A stretch of 64,000 bases of DNA from Hermatobates lingyangjiaoensis (Eukaryota > Arthropoda > Insecta > Hemiptera > Hermatobatidae), in NCBI GenBank assembly GCA_026182355.1, contig JAPFBL010000001.1:1054001-1118000 (forward strand), given 5' to 3'. Positions within the stretch are counted from its first letter, which is position 1, and each line of letters opens with the position of its first letter. A program made the position numbers and the translations under genes. Below, piece after piece: positions 46,923 through 58,040 of the stretch. The notes beneath the pieces were generated by a model. The model saw only the letters and a program-made list of their open reading frames with translations, ran no database searches and had not been told where the DNA came from.

Positions 46923-47147
46923 GTTCAAAAATGAAGAAAAGCAACACACAGAGAAAGAGACACGCTTACAAACTCAAATTTTTGGATGATCCGTCTTCAG
47001 GAGAAAAGAGAATGGACGACCAAGCACGCCGGAAACACAACGGCAGGAAACCGTCCTGGCAACCGAAAACTGAAGATGGATCATCCAAAAATTTGAGTTT
47101 GTAAGTGTGTCTCTTTCTCTGTGTGTTGCTTTTCTTCATTTTTGAAC
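46923..47147. repeat. 225-bp foldback within (TA)n
   Basis: The left arm 46923-47000 and right arm 47069-47147 are reverse complements. They share GTTCAAAAATGAAGAAAAGC, AGAGAAAGAGACACGCTTAC and AAATTTTTGGATGATCCGTC. TA runs flank both ends. The arm motif CTGAAGATGGATCATCC parallels that of the 28.1-kb palindromes, so they are related families. Confidence 0.92.
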
Positions 47148-47171
47148 TTATATATATATATATATATATAT

Positions 47172-47574
47172 CTACCTTGTCGTCACTTAACGATTTAGAC
47201 GTTTAACGACTGCTCGAACTTTGGACGTGCCGGAAAAAAGTAAAAAAAAAAATAAAAAAAAGAAAAAATATTTGTTGTTATTTGTTGTATTGTTATTAGA
47301 ACTTATTTCTCTATAGTACGTTATAGTATACAGTACTGTAAAATAAATATGTACATAAATGAATTCTGTACAATAGTACTAAACATTAAGGTGCAGAGGT
47401 GAGATTAAAACAGTACCTAAGACTGCTTGATACAAAAAGAAGTATGTTATCACGCTACCATGGCATTGAAATACGGTACGGTAGTGTTGATAAGGGATCA
47501 TCTCTCACAGCGACCAATTCGTTTAACGACCTGGTCTTTGGAACGGAACCCCGTCGTTAATTGAGGACAGGGTG
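47172..47574. mobile_element. Non-autonomous TIR DNA transposon, about 403 bp
   Basis: The left end CTACCTTGTCGTCACTTAACGA and the reverse complement of the right end (CACCCTGTCCTCAATTAACGA) match at most positions. Second inner matches are GTTTAACGAC on the left and GTCGTTAAACGAA from the right. It is flanked by TA on both sides, which suggests a TA target duplication, as for mariner-like elements. No ORF. Confidence 0.6.
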
Positions 47575-49800
47575 TAAATATATATTAAACACATTCTTGG
47601 GTTTTGTAATCATTTTATACATTTACAAACCTTTACTACATTCTGTTTTATGTTTTGTCAAATTTATTTGATATCTTCAGGGATAAAAGAATTCGAATGG
47701 TAAAAACAACAAATGTTCCACGTTCATCTAAAAAGAAGATCTTTTGAAACTATCTATATGAAAACTAGTTACTTACCTTGAACAGGTTTTGACACCAAAA
47801 AATAATTTTTAATTGAATTTTACAAAACACATTTTAATATTTAGAAGAGTAAGATAACAGGGTCTGCCTAAAACTACATATTGAAACTAACAAACAATCG
47901 ATAGAGTTTACAAGTAATGTTTTAATGATTTTTCGAAGAATTGGCTATTTGAGTGAGTTAGTATACTTTCCTTTACCATATATCTACACAATTATTTTCA
48001 GTTTTCCTTTTTTTAAGATCTGAATAAAAACCTACGAATTATCTATATATAACGGTTTGAGGAACTAAATATTTTAAATTGACAGAAAGGAAAAATATTC
48101 AAGAGATCCAAAACTTGCCAGTATATTACACTGTGTCTTCATAAGAGAAAAATATGTGTGCTAGTCAAAAGACAAGTGGATAAATATCATATAAAATATG
48201 TATGATTTAATGAAAAGACTAAATTCTAATTGAACACATTTTGCAATGAACATGTCAGATAAAAATTATATTAAATATAGGTCTAGAATCTTTCAATGAA
48301 TTGTTTATATTTCAATACAGTGTTTCTACATTTAAAATATATTTCAATCTCTTATATATAAGATCTTACCAAAGCAAGAGGTCTTCATCAGAGTCTACCG
48401 ACCAATTGAGTGGCTGTAATTAACAGAATTTTACTGTAAGATAGTGCATAGAGGAGCCAATATCACATTCGTAAACAGGTGAAAAAAATATTGAAATAAT
48501 TTCATAAAATAAAGGGAAATAATAACAGTCAATTGAAAAATAATGCTAAAGATAAAAAAATAAATGAATTGGGATTAAAAAAAGTGTTCTCTGAAAGTCA
48601 TTTCACTTCCCTTCAGGCACCTCACACTTGCTGTCCTTAACTTATCTAGTTTTGCACGTCTAGTAAAAGTGTTTACCAATCGAATTATACTAAGCATGGC
48701 TATTCTACGTAGGCTTCACACTAAGTTATTTAACCTCTGCGCCACCTCCGCTCGTCACTAGTATACTTTCCTTTAAAATATAAACAATTTGTTGTTGTTT
48801 TTTTTTTTAAGATCTGATCGAGAACCTACAAATTACATATATATAAAGTAATTGAAAATTACTTTATCACAGTCTGACGGTTTTCTCTGTTTCTATCCTT
48901 CTATATATTTACATATTATGGTTAATATATTTAATTTTTTAAAATATGTTGTGTTTTAGTTCGATGAACTAAATACTTTGAATTCACAGAAACAAAACAT
49001 ACGCAAGAAGTTACTAAAACTTGCTAGTATATTAACAAAAACTTGTTGAATAGCAACAGGCAGTAACCTGCCTGTTTCTATTCGTGCTACGTCTCCCTAA
49101 CCTTCTTTAATAGGTCAGTTCAAACTCTTAGACTCATTTTCAATAATGACTATAAGATTACTTTAAAGACTTCTGATGAAGCAGCCATTTGGATTTCCAG
49201 TGTTCCATCTGGTCGTGGTCATAATTTACGATTTTTGTTTTCATTATTCACTGACATTTAATTTAATGTCTTTATCATTTTATTAAATACTTACCATATC
49301 ATTTATTTCTTTTCACTATATTTTTGTGTACTTTTTATTTAACATTTTATTTTGCTTCACTGTTTTAAATCAAATAATGCTGCATAGTATTAACTTCAAT
49401 TTAGATTCATTTATTTTTTCTCTTCTCAGTTTTATTTAACTTTCCACTGTTCATTTGCTACCATTATTACGTCTGTCGTATTAATCTTTCTATCTTTTCC
49501 TTTCATAGAATGTGATAATGGCTCTACCGTGTATTTTTTTTTTCCTTGGTGAACACTTTTACTACCATCTCATATCATACTAGTAGTCTCCTAAAGATGA
49601 AAGGAGAAAAGATAAATGTTATAGAATATACCTGTTATATAAAACGTTAGCTTTATCATTTCATTTGACTTTTTTAGTTTAAAGTTTAATATATTTATCT
49701 GTGTGGACACTCAGTTATCATCTATAGTGAAAAGTAGATAATATTACCATAATTAAAAATATTATTGGCATATTAAATATGATCAACGTTTAATTTACTT
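47575..49800. other. AT-rich non-coding stretch
   Basis: No gene recognised. A hammerhead-like relic is at 48357-48396 (minus strand: GACTCTGATGA, AGACC, loop, GGT, then AAGATCTTA), where the GAAA box is deleted. Confidence 0.5.
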
Positions 49801-49829
49801 TGTAGAGACGAAAGTGTGCAGACACTCAA

Positions 49830-49830
49830 T

Positions 49831-49873
<43 letters not shown>

Positions 49874-49887
49874 AATTGTGTGTGTGT

Positions 49888-49938
<51 letters not shown>

Positions 49939-49975
49939 TGAGAGAGAGAGAGAGTGTGTGTGTGTGTGTGTGTGT
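49830..49975. repeat. (TG)n microsatellite with a (GA)n insert
   Basis: A long TG run with short interruptions and an internal AG run. It creates artefactual Cys-Val frames. Confidence 0.97.
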
Positions 49976-50263
49976 AGACTACACAGTATTTCTCTATCAA
50001 TTCACAAGAACACTCAGTTCTTGCAAAAAAATATTGCAAAAAAATAAGAATATTTTAGAACTACTTCTAAGAGTACATTACGAATCAGTTTTATTCTTTG
50101 GTTTTAAAATGTGTTGTATATTGTTAAAGGCAACGGAAAAGTTCGTGTATAATAAAATTATTGTTAAGAAAATTGTTTTCAGTTTTGCTTCATACAAAAT
50201 TAAGTTGAAAAGAAATGTGAAAAGGTACACAGGACAAATGAGTAAACAAGGTGAATGTCTAGT

Positions 50264-50580
50264 TTACTGCTGAATGAAAATGCCCAGGCAAGTGAAGACC
50301 GTCCGATTTCGATTAGAAGTAGTTGTGACGAGGCTCAACAAGGTCAATGGACAAGTGAAGAGCGTTTTACAGAGAGTCGGCCGGCGGGCTTTGTACGGAG
50401 GGCGTTTATTCCGGGTGAGGTGTCGCTTCCTCGAGTCCAGCAGTCCAGCTGGCTCCCAAACAATGCAGGATAAACGACTCCACTCATCGGGGTTAAATTG
50501 TTCCGAACCAATTCTCCTTCTACCCCATATGCCTGCCTCCCCCTCACTGTCTAAAAAATCATTCGCTCTATTTCTCTAGG
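50264..50580 (+). other. GC-enriched pocket with an open frame, unresolved
   Basis: The frame from 50280 begins MPRQVKTVRFRLEVV and is basic. A GTGAGG donor-like site follows TTCCGG at about 50416. The opposite strand is also open (50344-50547), so this may be composition rather than a gene. I do not recognise a family. Confidence 0.2.
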
Positions 50581-51054
50581 ACTGCGTTCAGACACACCTC
50601 TTCTTTCCCTATCCAACTATTATAGTAGCCTTATTGACTAAAAGATAATCACTGTATATACATGTCATTATGTAGTTCGTGTACAGTTGTATTGTAGTTG
50701 AATTTATACAGTAGAATTATTCATTTTTTTTTAATAATATTATCAAACATCTTTTTTATAAAATAAATGGAAGCTACAACATAACATATCTAAACTTTAC
50801 AATGATTCCATACATATGGGCTCATTACTGCTGGGCAATTAGATATTTATCTTAGAAATAAGACATCTTACGTAGAAACATCTTACGAGGTATGACGGTT
50901 TTCTCAGTTTCTAATATAAATCATACTAACCTCAGTGGTAATAACAATATGGATGTAATTAGAGATTTGATTCACATTACCATATCCTGTTTAAAAAATA
51001 TTTATATGGCAGTTGAAATAAATTTCGTTTCTCTAAGTATTATTTCATTACTTC

Positions 51055-51180
51055 TTACTTTACTATAGGTGATCGTAATTAAAGTATGGTTATCGTGTAG
51101 AAATTCTATCTCGAGTTTTTAAAGAATTTACAAGTTTTGATGTCCCCAAAGACATTTTATAACATTTGCTCTATGATGTC
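51055..51180 (-). repeat. Dispersed repeat, isolated end
   Basis: TTTACTTTACTATAGGTGATC, then GTTATCGTGTAGAAATTCTA and TCTCGAG, matches the left end of the copy at 30195. The opposite end was not found. Confidence 0.55.
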
Positions 51181-51191
51181 TATATATATAT

Positions 51192-51589
51192 AAGTTTTAT
51201 TAAAGCTGATGCCTAGTTGGAGTTATACACTTTTTCTTAGTAGTTTTTCTAGTCTTCTCACACTTGACTTCCACGGGTTTAAAACTAAATACATAAGTTC
51301 ACCGATTTTTTATTTTTACATACCCACATGTTTCAATCATCATCGACCATTTTCAAGGTTATTAGATATACAAAGTTTCATAACATACATAAAATACTAA
51401 AAGTAAAATAAACCTTGAAAACCTTGAATATGGTCGATGATGACCGAAACATGTGGGTATATAAAAATAAAAATTTCGGTGAACTTATGTATTTAGTTTT
51501 AAACCCAAGGAAGTCAAGTGTGAGAAGACTAGAAAAACTACTAAGAAAAAGTGTAAAACTCCAACTAGGCATCAGCTTTAATAAAACTT
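51192..51589. repeat. Long inverted repeat of a Penelope-like 5' region
   Basis: The left arm (51192-51360) is the reverse complement of the right arm (51411-51589) with moderate mismatch. It includes the hammerhead-like motif and the start of the coding remnant. The spacer is about 50 bp and TA runs adjoin the left end. Inverted terminal arrangements are known for Penelope-like elements. Confidence 0.85.
51421..51457 (+). other. Hammerhead-like motif of Penelope type, degraded
   Basis: CCTTGAATATGGTC, loop GATGAT, GACCGAAACATGTGGG. Helix II and GAAAC are intact and the CUGANGA box is altered. It lies directly upstream of the Penelope-like frame. Confidence 0.55.
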
Positions 51590-51702
51590 GTATAAAAACT
51601 CACTTGGATATTTTCTCATCCGTCATGAACAGGAGAGATGTCCATTTTACTCATGACTTAACAAGTCCATGTATTAAAGCAAACCATGACTTCTTGGCAT
51701 GA
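51460..51702 (+). pseudogene. Penelope-like element, N-terminal coding remnant
   Basis: The open frame reads FGELMYLVLNPRKSS, VRRLEKLLRKSVKLQ and LGISFNKTCIKTHLD, ending at a stop at 51702. It aligns with the remnant at 45173 (GELIYMI, IRNLEKVCRK). Such Lys/Arg/Leu-rich motifs precede the RT domain in Penelope-like proteins. RT and GIY-YIG regions are not present downstream, so this is a truncated copy. Confidence 0.65.
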
Positions 51703-51709
51703 TCGGTCA

Positions 51710-53021
51710 ATAAATAACTTCAATATAAAGATAAACAAACATCATCATATTTATTTTTTATAAATATTAATATTAATATGCTTAAAGAAAATGTATTAAA
51801 TAATTTCACATTTTACCTAGCATTTCAGTATTTCTTTTTGCTTTTACCATGTATAAATGTTTATTAACATTATAAAAAGGAGTTTAATGCTCATACCTTG
51901 GAAGCATTAAGAATAATATTCTTTGTTTAAATATTGATGTTTTTCATAACTTTTGTCAGTATACCATACATAGAAGAAATCCAGGAAATTTTACATTATT
52001 CTGATTATATTCCTGATGAAATTCATCAAACGAATAGCTAATATCATAATTTTTTGTTTAGTTTTTGAGCTGTATAGGACCAAAACTTTAAATACCAAGA
52101 AATTAGTAATTTGATATTTAATTTAAATACAAATCAAAATTTAAAAAAAAATTTTAAAAGTAAATTTTTGATCTAAAATTAAGTTACATGTTGCAAAGAA
52201 CAAAATAGTATGCTCAACTTACATGCAACAAGAGCGCAAAATACTTGTGTATGAATTATATTCCATGTTAAATATATTTTAAATACATTTAGTCAGTGTT
52301 AAATTATTATTCATCAGTATTCTATTATTATATTAAGAAAACAATATATGTAATGTAACTGTACTTGTTCAAATATGTGAAATGGGAATTTTAGTTGGGG
52401 TAATGAGATCTGAGTGTGTGAGAGGTTTGCGAGAATGTGCCACTGCAGACAGGGCTTTCTCCAGCACATTATACACACAGCGGCTCCCACGAGGACCTCC
52501 GCCTGAGTCACGATGGGACCGTCTCCTGGCTATCACCCAATCAACAGTGATGGCTATCCAGCACTGTCCAACACAGCGCCCACTCACCCTAATCCTTGCA
52601 TTCTAATAAACACATGCAGCTCAACTCTCGGTACATACACATCCCATATAATTATTTAACTAAGCATTTCAACTTTACTATCATCCATCGGTAACAATTC
52701 AACAACAATATTTACAGAACAGATTAATTTTTGTTAGATTTATATTTAAAACTAAACTACTCGTGACCCTTTGCGTCACTCAGAAATTATAACAATAGGT
52801 ATTGAAATTAATTCACCAAACATGATTCAGTGGGATAATTTTAATTGTTGCTTCTTGTTATTAAGGCACGGAAACAGATTTTTATATGGCCCAAGTTTTT
52901 GATATAGTATTCTTAACATGATTCAACATATTTACATAGAAAATATATTTAGCAAAATAAAAATTATTTAAAAGTAAAAAAAATCATTTATTTTATCATA
53001 TAAATAAAAAAAACATCAATT
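51710..53021. other. AT-rich non-coding stretch with one GC-richer pocket
   Basis: No gene recognised. 52.39-52.61 kb is GC-richer, with open frames on both strands (about 70 codons) but no domain. Confidence 0.4.
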
Positions 53022-53336
53022 CAATATATTTGCACTACTGTCATCAGCAAACACGCAAGCCTCTGGGCTACTCTGGTTCTATGCCTTTATTTTATTATCA
53101 GTGTTTATATTTCACAAAATTTTAATTTTTTTTTTTACATTTATATATAATACATTTTCACTACTTTCATCCTACTACTCTGGATCCTTTATTTTATTAC
53201 CATTGTTTATTTTATTTATTTGGTGCATTTATTTTTAATATATTTGTGCTACTGTCATCGGCCAGCACGCAATCCAGTGAGCTACTCTAGTTCCATGCCT
53301 TTAGTTGTTTACCAATGTTTATATTACGGAAATATT
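53022..53336. repeat. Three-copy diverged tandem repeat
   Basis: The unit of about 100 bp contains TTGCACTACTGTCATC, GGGCTACTCTGGTTC, TATGCCTTTATTTTATTA and AGTGTTTATATT. Copy 2 has lost about 25 bp after CATC. Copy 3 starts near 53245 (TTGTGCTACTGTCATCGGCC). Non-coding. Confidence 0.85.
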
Positions 53337-54039
53337 AAATTCATTTCGTTTGTTAGGCCTCATGATTGTCATACAATATCACTGATAATCCTGGTCGTAG
53401 TGTTGTCTTAGCCTACACTTCTCAAGCTATATCTTGTGATCCATAGAAATCTTTTAATTTATATTGGTAAAGAACCATAAAATATTTGCACAATCAAGTG
53501 CTCCGAACTAGATGATACACTAATATATTTGGAGGAGAAATTAAAATTTTGAAAAAATTTCTAAAACTAAATTTTCAATCTGAAACCACGTTTTTTTTGC
53601 AAAGAACAAAATAGTCTGCTCAACTTATATGGAACAAGATTACAATTCTTAATTCTTTATAGAGGACAATGTTATATATGCTTACATAGTTGATATTGAT
53701 GTTTATAAAGGTAAAGTTGAAATACAGATTTCTACACCATTGGCTTTGTGTGACTTGCAGTTTAGATTCTGAAGTGCAGAATTTCTGCGCATGTAATGTA
53801 ATTAATTACGCAGACGACTCTGGGTCTCAAGCCATGACCCACAAACTGGAAACGCTTAAGAACCGTGAATGAGAACCCTTGCTCAGAAGATTATGATATT
53901 ATTGTAAACAGATGTGGATTTTGTGAAATGATTAATTCTATTAAAAATACGTTAAGTTACTTGCATTATTTATAGTTAATTGATAGAGTTACATTATTTT
54001 ATTTATATATTGTAATTATTTTTCACTGCTGGTCAAAGA

Positions 54040-54145
54040 GGCTATAGGTTTCAGTGGCCGTTCTACAGAAAACACACATAAGCCAGAGAGCTCTTTGTGT
54101 TCACATACAATGAAGTCCTAAATTTTCCCAACTCAAGTAAGTATA
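54040..54145 (-). repeat. SINE fragment, minus strand
   Basis: AATGAAGTCCTAAATTTTCC then CAACTCAAGTAA is the reverse complement of the SINE body block TTGAGTTAGGTAAAATTTAGGACTTC. It lies about 75 bp before SINE copy 4, in opposite orientation. Confidence 0.6.
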
Positions 54146-54216
54146 ATTGGTGAAGGAATCATAACAAATTCCTGACATGGTGCAGACTTAGTCCCCTCCG
54201 ATTATCATTCCCCCAA

Positions 54217-54549
54217 GGAGCCAGGTTAGCACAGTGGTTAAAGTATTTGCCCTTGGGCTGGTAGTCCGGAGTTCGATTCCCATCTAGCTCTCGGTTTATT
54301 CACTCAGGAGGTGTAAGTAGTCCCTCAGAGATTTCATAATCTGAGTACATCGTCCGCCGGGAGAGGGCGTTAAGCCGTCGGTCCCGAGGCTTGTCAATGT
54401 CAGGTACTCGTTAAGAACCCTACTTGAAATGCACATGATTTAGGCAAGATTTAGGACTCTCAATGCAGAATCTGTAGAATTACCGATCAATCAAAAAGTC
54501 GATAAACGACTGACATTATCACCCGCTAGGAGATTTGTTTAAACAATAA
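54217..54549 (+). mobile_element. tRNA-derived SINE, copy 4 (full tail)
   Basis: The head GGAGCCAGGTTAGCACAGTGG and GGAGTTCGATTCC (B box close to consensus) are followed by the family body (GGGCGTTAAGCCGTCGGTCC) and the same tail as copy 3 (GTAGAATTACCGATCAATCA, TTATCACCCGCTAG, GTTTAAACAATAAA). An extra segment TAAGTAGTCCCTCAGAGATT interrupts the region after the tRNA-like head. Confidence 0.9.
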
Positions 54550-56519
54550 ACATTTGCTGCAAAAAATGATGCACTCCAATTATTTTTTCTTGTTACACCA
54601 TTTTGACAGGCATCTGCTCAAAACATATTTGTAAAAAAAAAAATTAAAAAATGGATTAACTGTAGGTATTGACGTTATTTTTTTCTGAGAATTGAATCCA
54701 TTTAGTACTGTGAAACCAAATTCTCAGATCATATACTGATGTTCATAATTCCAAATAGTAACATGTTTCAATAGAAAAAAAAAATAGCAATATCAGCTTA
54801 AAAGCATAACTGTTCTGTCCGTTGATTGTTTTGTAGGAATAAATCAGAGATGTATAAATATCGGAAAATTATTTCGAAATCCGGTATCTTATTGAAGTTT
54901 ATCAGTAAGGATATTATTTATCTGTAAGTTATCTGTAAGGATAAAATTGTTAAAGTATTAATGATACATGACTAACAGTACTGTTTCAGGGTGTTTTGAT
55001 ATGCGTACTGGATATTCCTCCAGGGAACCTCGCCATAAATTGCTGGTGATTGTTATGGAAATATGAGGTTATGAGAAAGCAGACGTGGGTGGGTGTTTTG
55101 TCTTTATTCTAATAGCAAGGGTCACCGGTGAACAGAAGTCGCTGCTTCCTGCCAGTAACAATCATTGATTAACTACTGGGTGTTGGCCATCGCCGGACAC
55201 CTGTACACACGGCCACATCTGTGTCAACTCAGTAATTGTTGTTTGTTTTTCCACCAGTGGTCTACTTCTGTCCCGCAACTTGAGCTGAAATAAAACCTGA
55301 TATCCCAACGCTACAAAAAAAGTCACCTTCTACCACTATTTCTTTATCTGTACCAACACTTCCCATAACTTTTATATTTCTTCTAAATAATATTTATGAT
55401 AAACTGTTCCAGATCAGACTATAATTACTAGTTATCTAATCATTAAACATTTATTAAATAATAACTTATTTTGCCTTTTGAAATTAATTTTAACTCCTTA
55501 TTAAAATACATCAAAAAGGTATGGTTATGCAATATATTTTTCATGGAACTGTAAAAAAAATATGACTTTTCTCTAGCACTTGAAGTTTGGCATTTTATCA
55601 CAAATAAATTATAACATTTTTTTTATGTTTTTATCAAAGCAGTGCTTATTTTAGAAACGTTTAAGGGAAAGTGAGTTCTTAAATTTTCTTTGTAGATGTT
55701 TTTCAAACTTATTCGATTAGAAGTTATTTATAAATGTAGGTTTTATAATAAAGATTAAATCCAACTGTTATAATACGAGTAAATAGAATGAATGATTCTA
55801 TCGGCTTGTGTATTTTCTTAAATCTTGGATTAACATTCTTCTTTACTTCTCACAATTGATCTCTGCGTAATACTGGTTTGGGTTATATTGATCTCAAAAA
55901 AACATTAAATCGCACAAATAGTAAGTCCTGCATATAACAATCATTATTTGAGTTTTAGCAATCACGAGGCGACATAAGTTTTATACTGACAAATATTCAG
56001 CTAAATTTAAGTAAACAATTATATAAATTATTATTAAACTAATATTATTATACTAATTATTAAGTTAACAATTATTTATAGAGCGTTTACCGAAGTTACA
56101 AAGGATTCTACGGCAATGGTTCAGATGAACCCTGAAAATAACTGGACCGTCAATCTGGTGTAGTCAAGCTTGAATCTTATCACAATACAGTAAACGTGTG
56201 AACCTTTTCTTTTTGCACTATTTCCAAGTTAGCTTGAAAAATAAACATTGAGAAACTCTCCTATTAATTATTATAGCATAGATAATGAAGCTAGAAATTT
56301 AATTAACATCTTTCATGTATTGTGTCTCAAATACAGAAAATTGTACGTTTATTTGAACTTGAAACTATGAACATCAAAGTACCTATTAAATTACAACTAA
56401 AGAAATTATAGAAACTTCTACACAGTGAATCAAGCAGTCAACCTTCTAAGATAATATTCTTTATAAAACAGTATCATGCTTCAGTAATGGTTTATGAAGG
56501 TCTAACATACATTCCATTC
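54550..56519. other. AT-rich non-coding stretch with a GC-richer pocket
   Basis: No gene recognised. 55.02-55.30 kb is GC-richer without a long frame. Confidence 0.45.
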
Positions 56520-56660
56520 TTAATAGAATGATAAGGAATCACCATTACTTATATCATCTCCATTTTCATTATCAGATCCTTTCTCTGAATCAGAAGAAAC
56601 AGATGATCCATTTTGCCCAGAATTAGACCCTGAAGAAACGTGTCCATTATTGTCCATCAT
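56520..56660 (-). pseudogene. Partial duplicate of the secreted repeat-protein gene
   Basis: 47 codons, ATG to TAA, encoding MMDNNGHVSSGSNSGQNG and continuing with VSSDSEKGSDNENGDDISN. This aligns with NNGHVSSGSNSGQNETPVSP and the following NKNGAGISS of the large gene at about 58690-58570 (for example TTTTGCCCAGAATTAGACCC is identical in both). The frame has stayed open and differences include several conservative changes. It is either a small derived exon or, more likely, a duplicated gene fragment. It lies 1.4 kb beyond the end of the parent gene, on the same strand, and next to a Helitron remnant. Confidence 0.8.
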
Positions 56661-56939
56661 TTGGGTTTATTTAATTCATTATGCAAAAGTAAAAGATGTA
56701 CTATTAATGTGTAATTAAAAAAATCTGTGTCTTTAAACATGAGGTTTTTGTTCCTTACCCAGACAAATAAATAAAATAAATTAATTTTTTAATAATTTAA
56801 CATTTCTCCTCTTTAAAATTGTTTTATGTTATATTAATTTTTTATATGTTTAATCTAAAATAACCTAAATAAATAAAAAAAAAGGTTTTGTGTGTACATT
56901 GCTTAGAACTGATTCATTTAAAGTTTTCTTTATTTTTAT

Positions 56940-57730
56940 TACATTATAGAAACCAAATCCACCCTTACAAACATTTCTGTCTGTCAGTTTGTCTGCAAAA
57001 TTTGGTCTCAAGTAAACTCAGCCACCATACTGTACAGCAAGCTGAAACTTTGACAGTAAATTTGTGTATGACCAACATAAAATATAAGCTTTGAATTGAT
57101 TGAAAATTAACGTAAAGCAAAGTTATGGACTTTTAAGCTGTCTTTGGCTATCTTTTATTATCTTTTAGACATGTTTATTTTGAAAATATACAGGTATAGC
57201 AAGTAGTTATTGTTAGTTGATTTCAATTTCATTTCAAGATTTGCCATTTATTCAGAATAATTGGGTTCTTGAACGAGCAATTGTTAACTCTTACTAATGA
57301 ACAGGCAGAAAAAATCAACAAACAAGTTCTTACTCTATATCAAGCAGAAGAAAGAACTTATAAGTCAGTAAACAGAGTGATTAGTCATGAGGAAGCAGTT
57401 CATTATCCTACTGAATTTCTTGACTCCGTGGCTACTCCTGGACTGCTTTCTCATGAGTAAAAACTTAAAGTAGGAGCACCAATCATACCATACTGCAATT
57501 TAGTAGCAGTAACAAATTTAATGTTAGGAAACATTTAGCTCTGCACAGATAAGCCATAGAAGTGGGCATCATGACTGAATCTGGTACTGGGGAGTCTGTG
57601 TGTATAACATGCATACCATTGATTCCGAGCTACTATCCGTTTCCATTCAAACGACTGCAATGTCCCGACAGCATTTGTTTTCAAATGACAGTAACTAAGT
57701 CGCAAGAGCGTACAGAAGCATTTGCTTAAC
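56940..57730 (+). pseudogene. Helitron (Rep/Pif1-type) helicase remnant, copy 2
   Basis: Plus strand. 57269-57460 reads TNEQAEKINKQVLTLYQAEE, RTYKSVNRVISHEEAVHYPT and EFLDSVATPGLLSHE, then a stop, then KLKVGAPII. After a deletion, 57590-57720 reads ESVCITCIPLIPSYYPFPFK, RLQCPDS and TVTKSQERTEA. This is the terminal block of the Helitron Pif1-like helicase (EEAVxYPTEFL, LKLKVGAPI, IPLIPS-PF-FKRLQ, KSQ). The region 57000-57250 matches the leader of copy 1 at 22140-22330. Stop, deletion and substitutions (SQER for SQGQ) show it is inactive. Confidence 0.85.
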
Positions 57731-58034
57731 ACTGTACTAATAATGATATTTTCTACTATTCTATAATTTCTAATGATATTTGGAATACCATGTATCATCT
57801 CCAAATTTTTGAAAAAGTGCCTGCCAAAGAAAGGTATTTTTGCTAGTAATAATCTATTTTAATGAGGCATTCGTTTTACAAAATAATTGTCATAATAAAA
57901 AGAATGTGTATGTGATTAAACTTTATTGATTCACATTTAAATGATTACTATAATAAATTATACATATAGCAAGAGTATAAAGAAATAAATATTAAAAAAG
58001 TATATCATAACTATATTCTTTAAGATCACAAAAT
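57731..58034. other. Spacer and distal 3' end of the secreted repeat-protein gene
   Basis: AT-rich spacer between the Helitron remnant and the gene. A second possible poly(A) signal on the minus strand (AATAAA at 57927-57922) lies here. Confidence 0.5.
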
Positions 58035-58040
58035 TTTATT
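58035..58040 (-). terminator. Poly(A) signal overlapping the stop codon
   Basis: The minus-strand sequence TAAATAAA makes the last A of the TAA stop the first base of AATAAA. If used, cleavage would fall within about 30 nt, giving an unusually short 3' UTR. An alternative AATAAA lies at 57927-57922. Confidence 0.5.

Noticed and set aside
49814..50273. Cys-Val repeat frames
   Set aside because: They are translations of the (TG)n microsatellite.
57535..57804. 89-codon minus-strand frame
   Set aside because: The plus strand of the same region encodes recognisable Helitron helicase motifs, so this is its antisense shadow.
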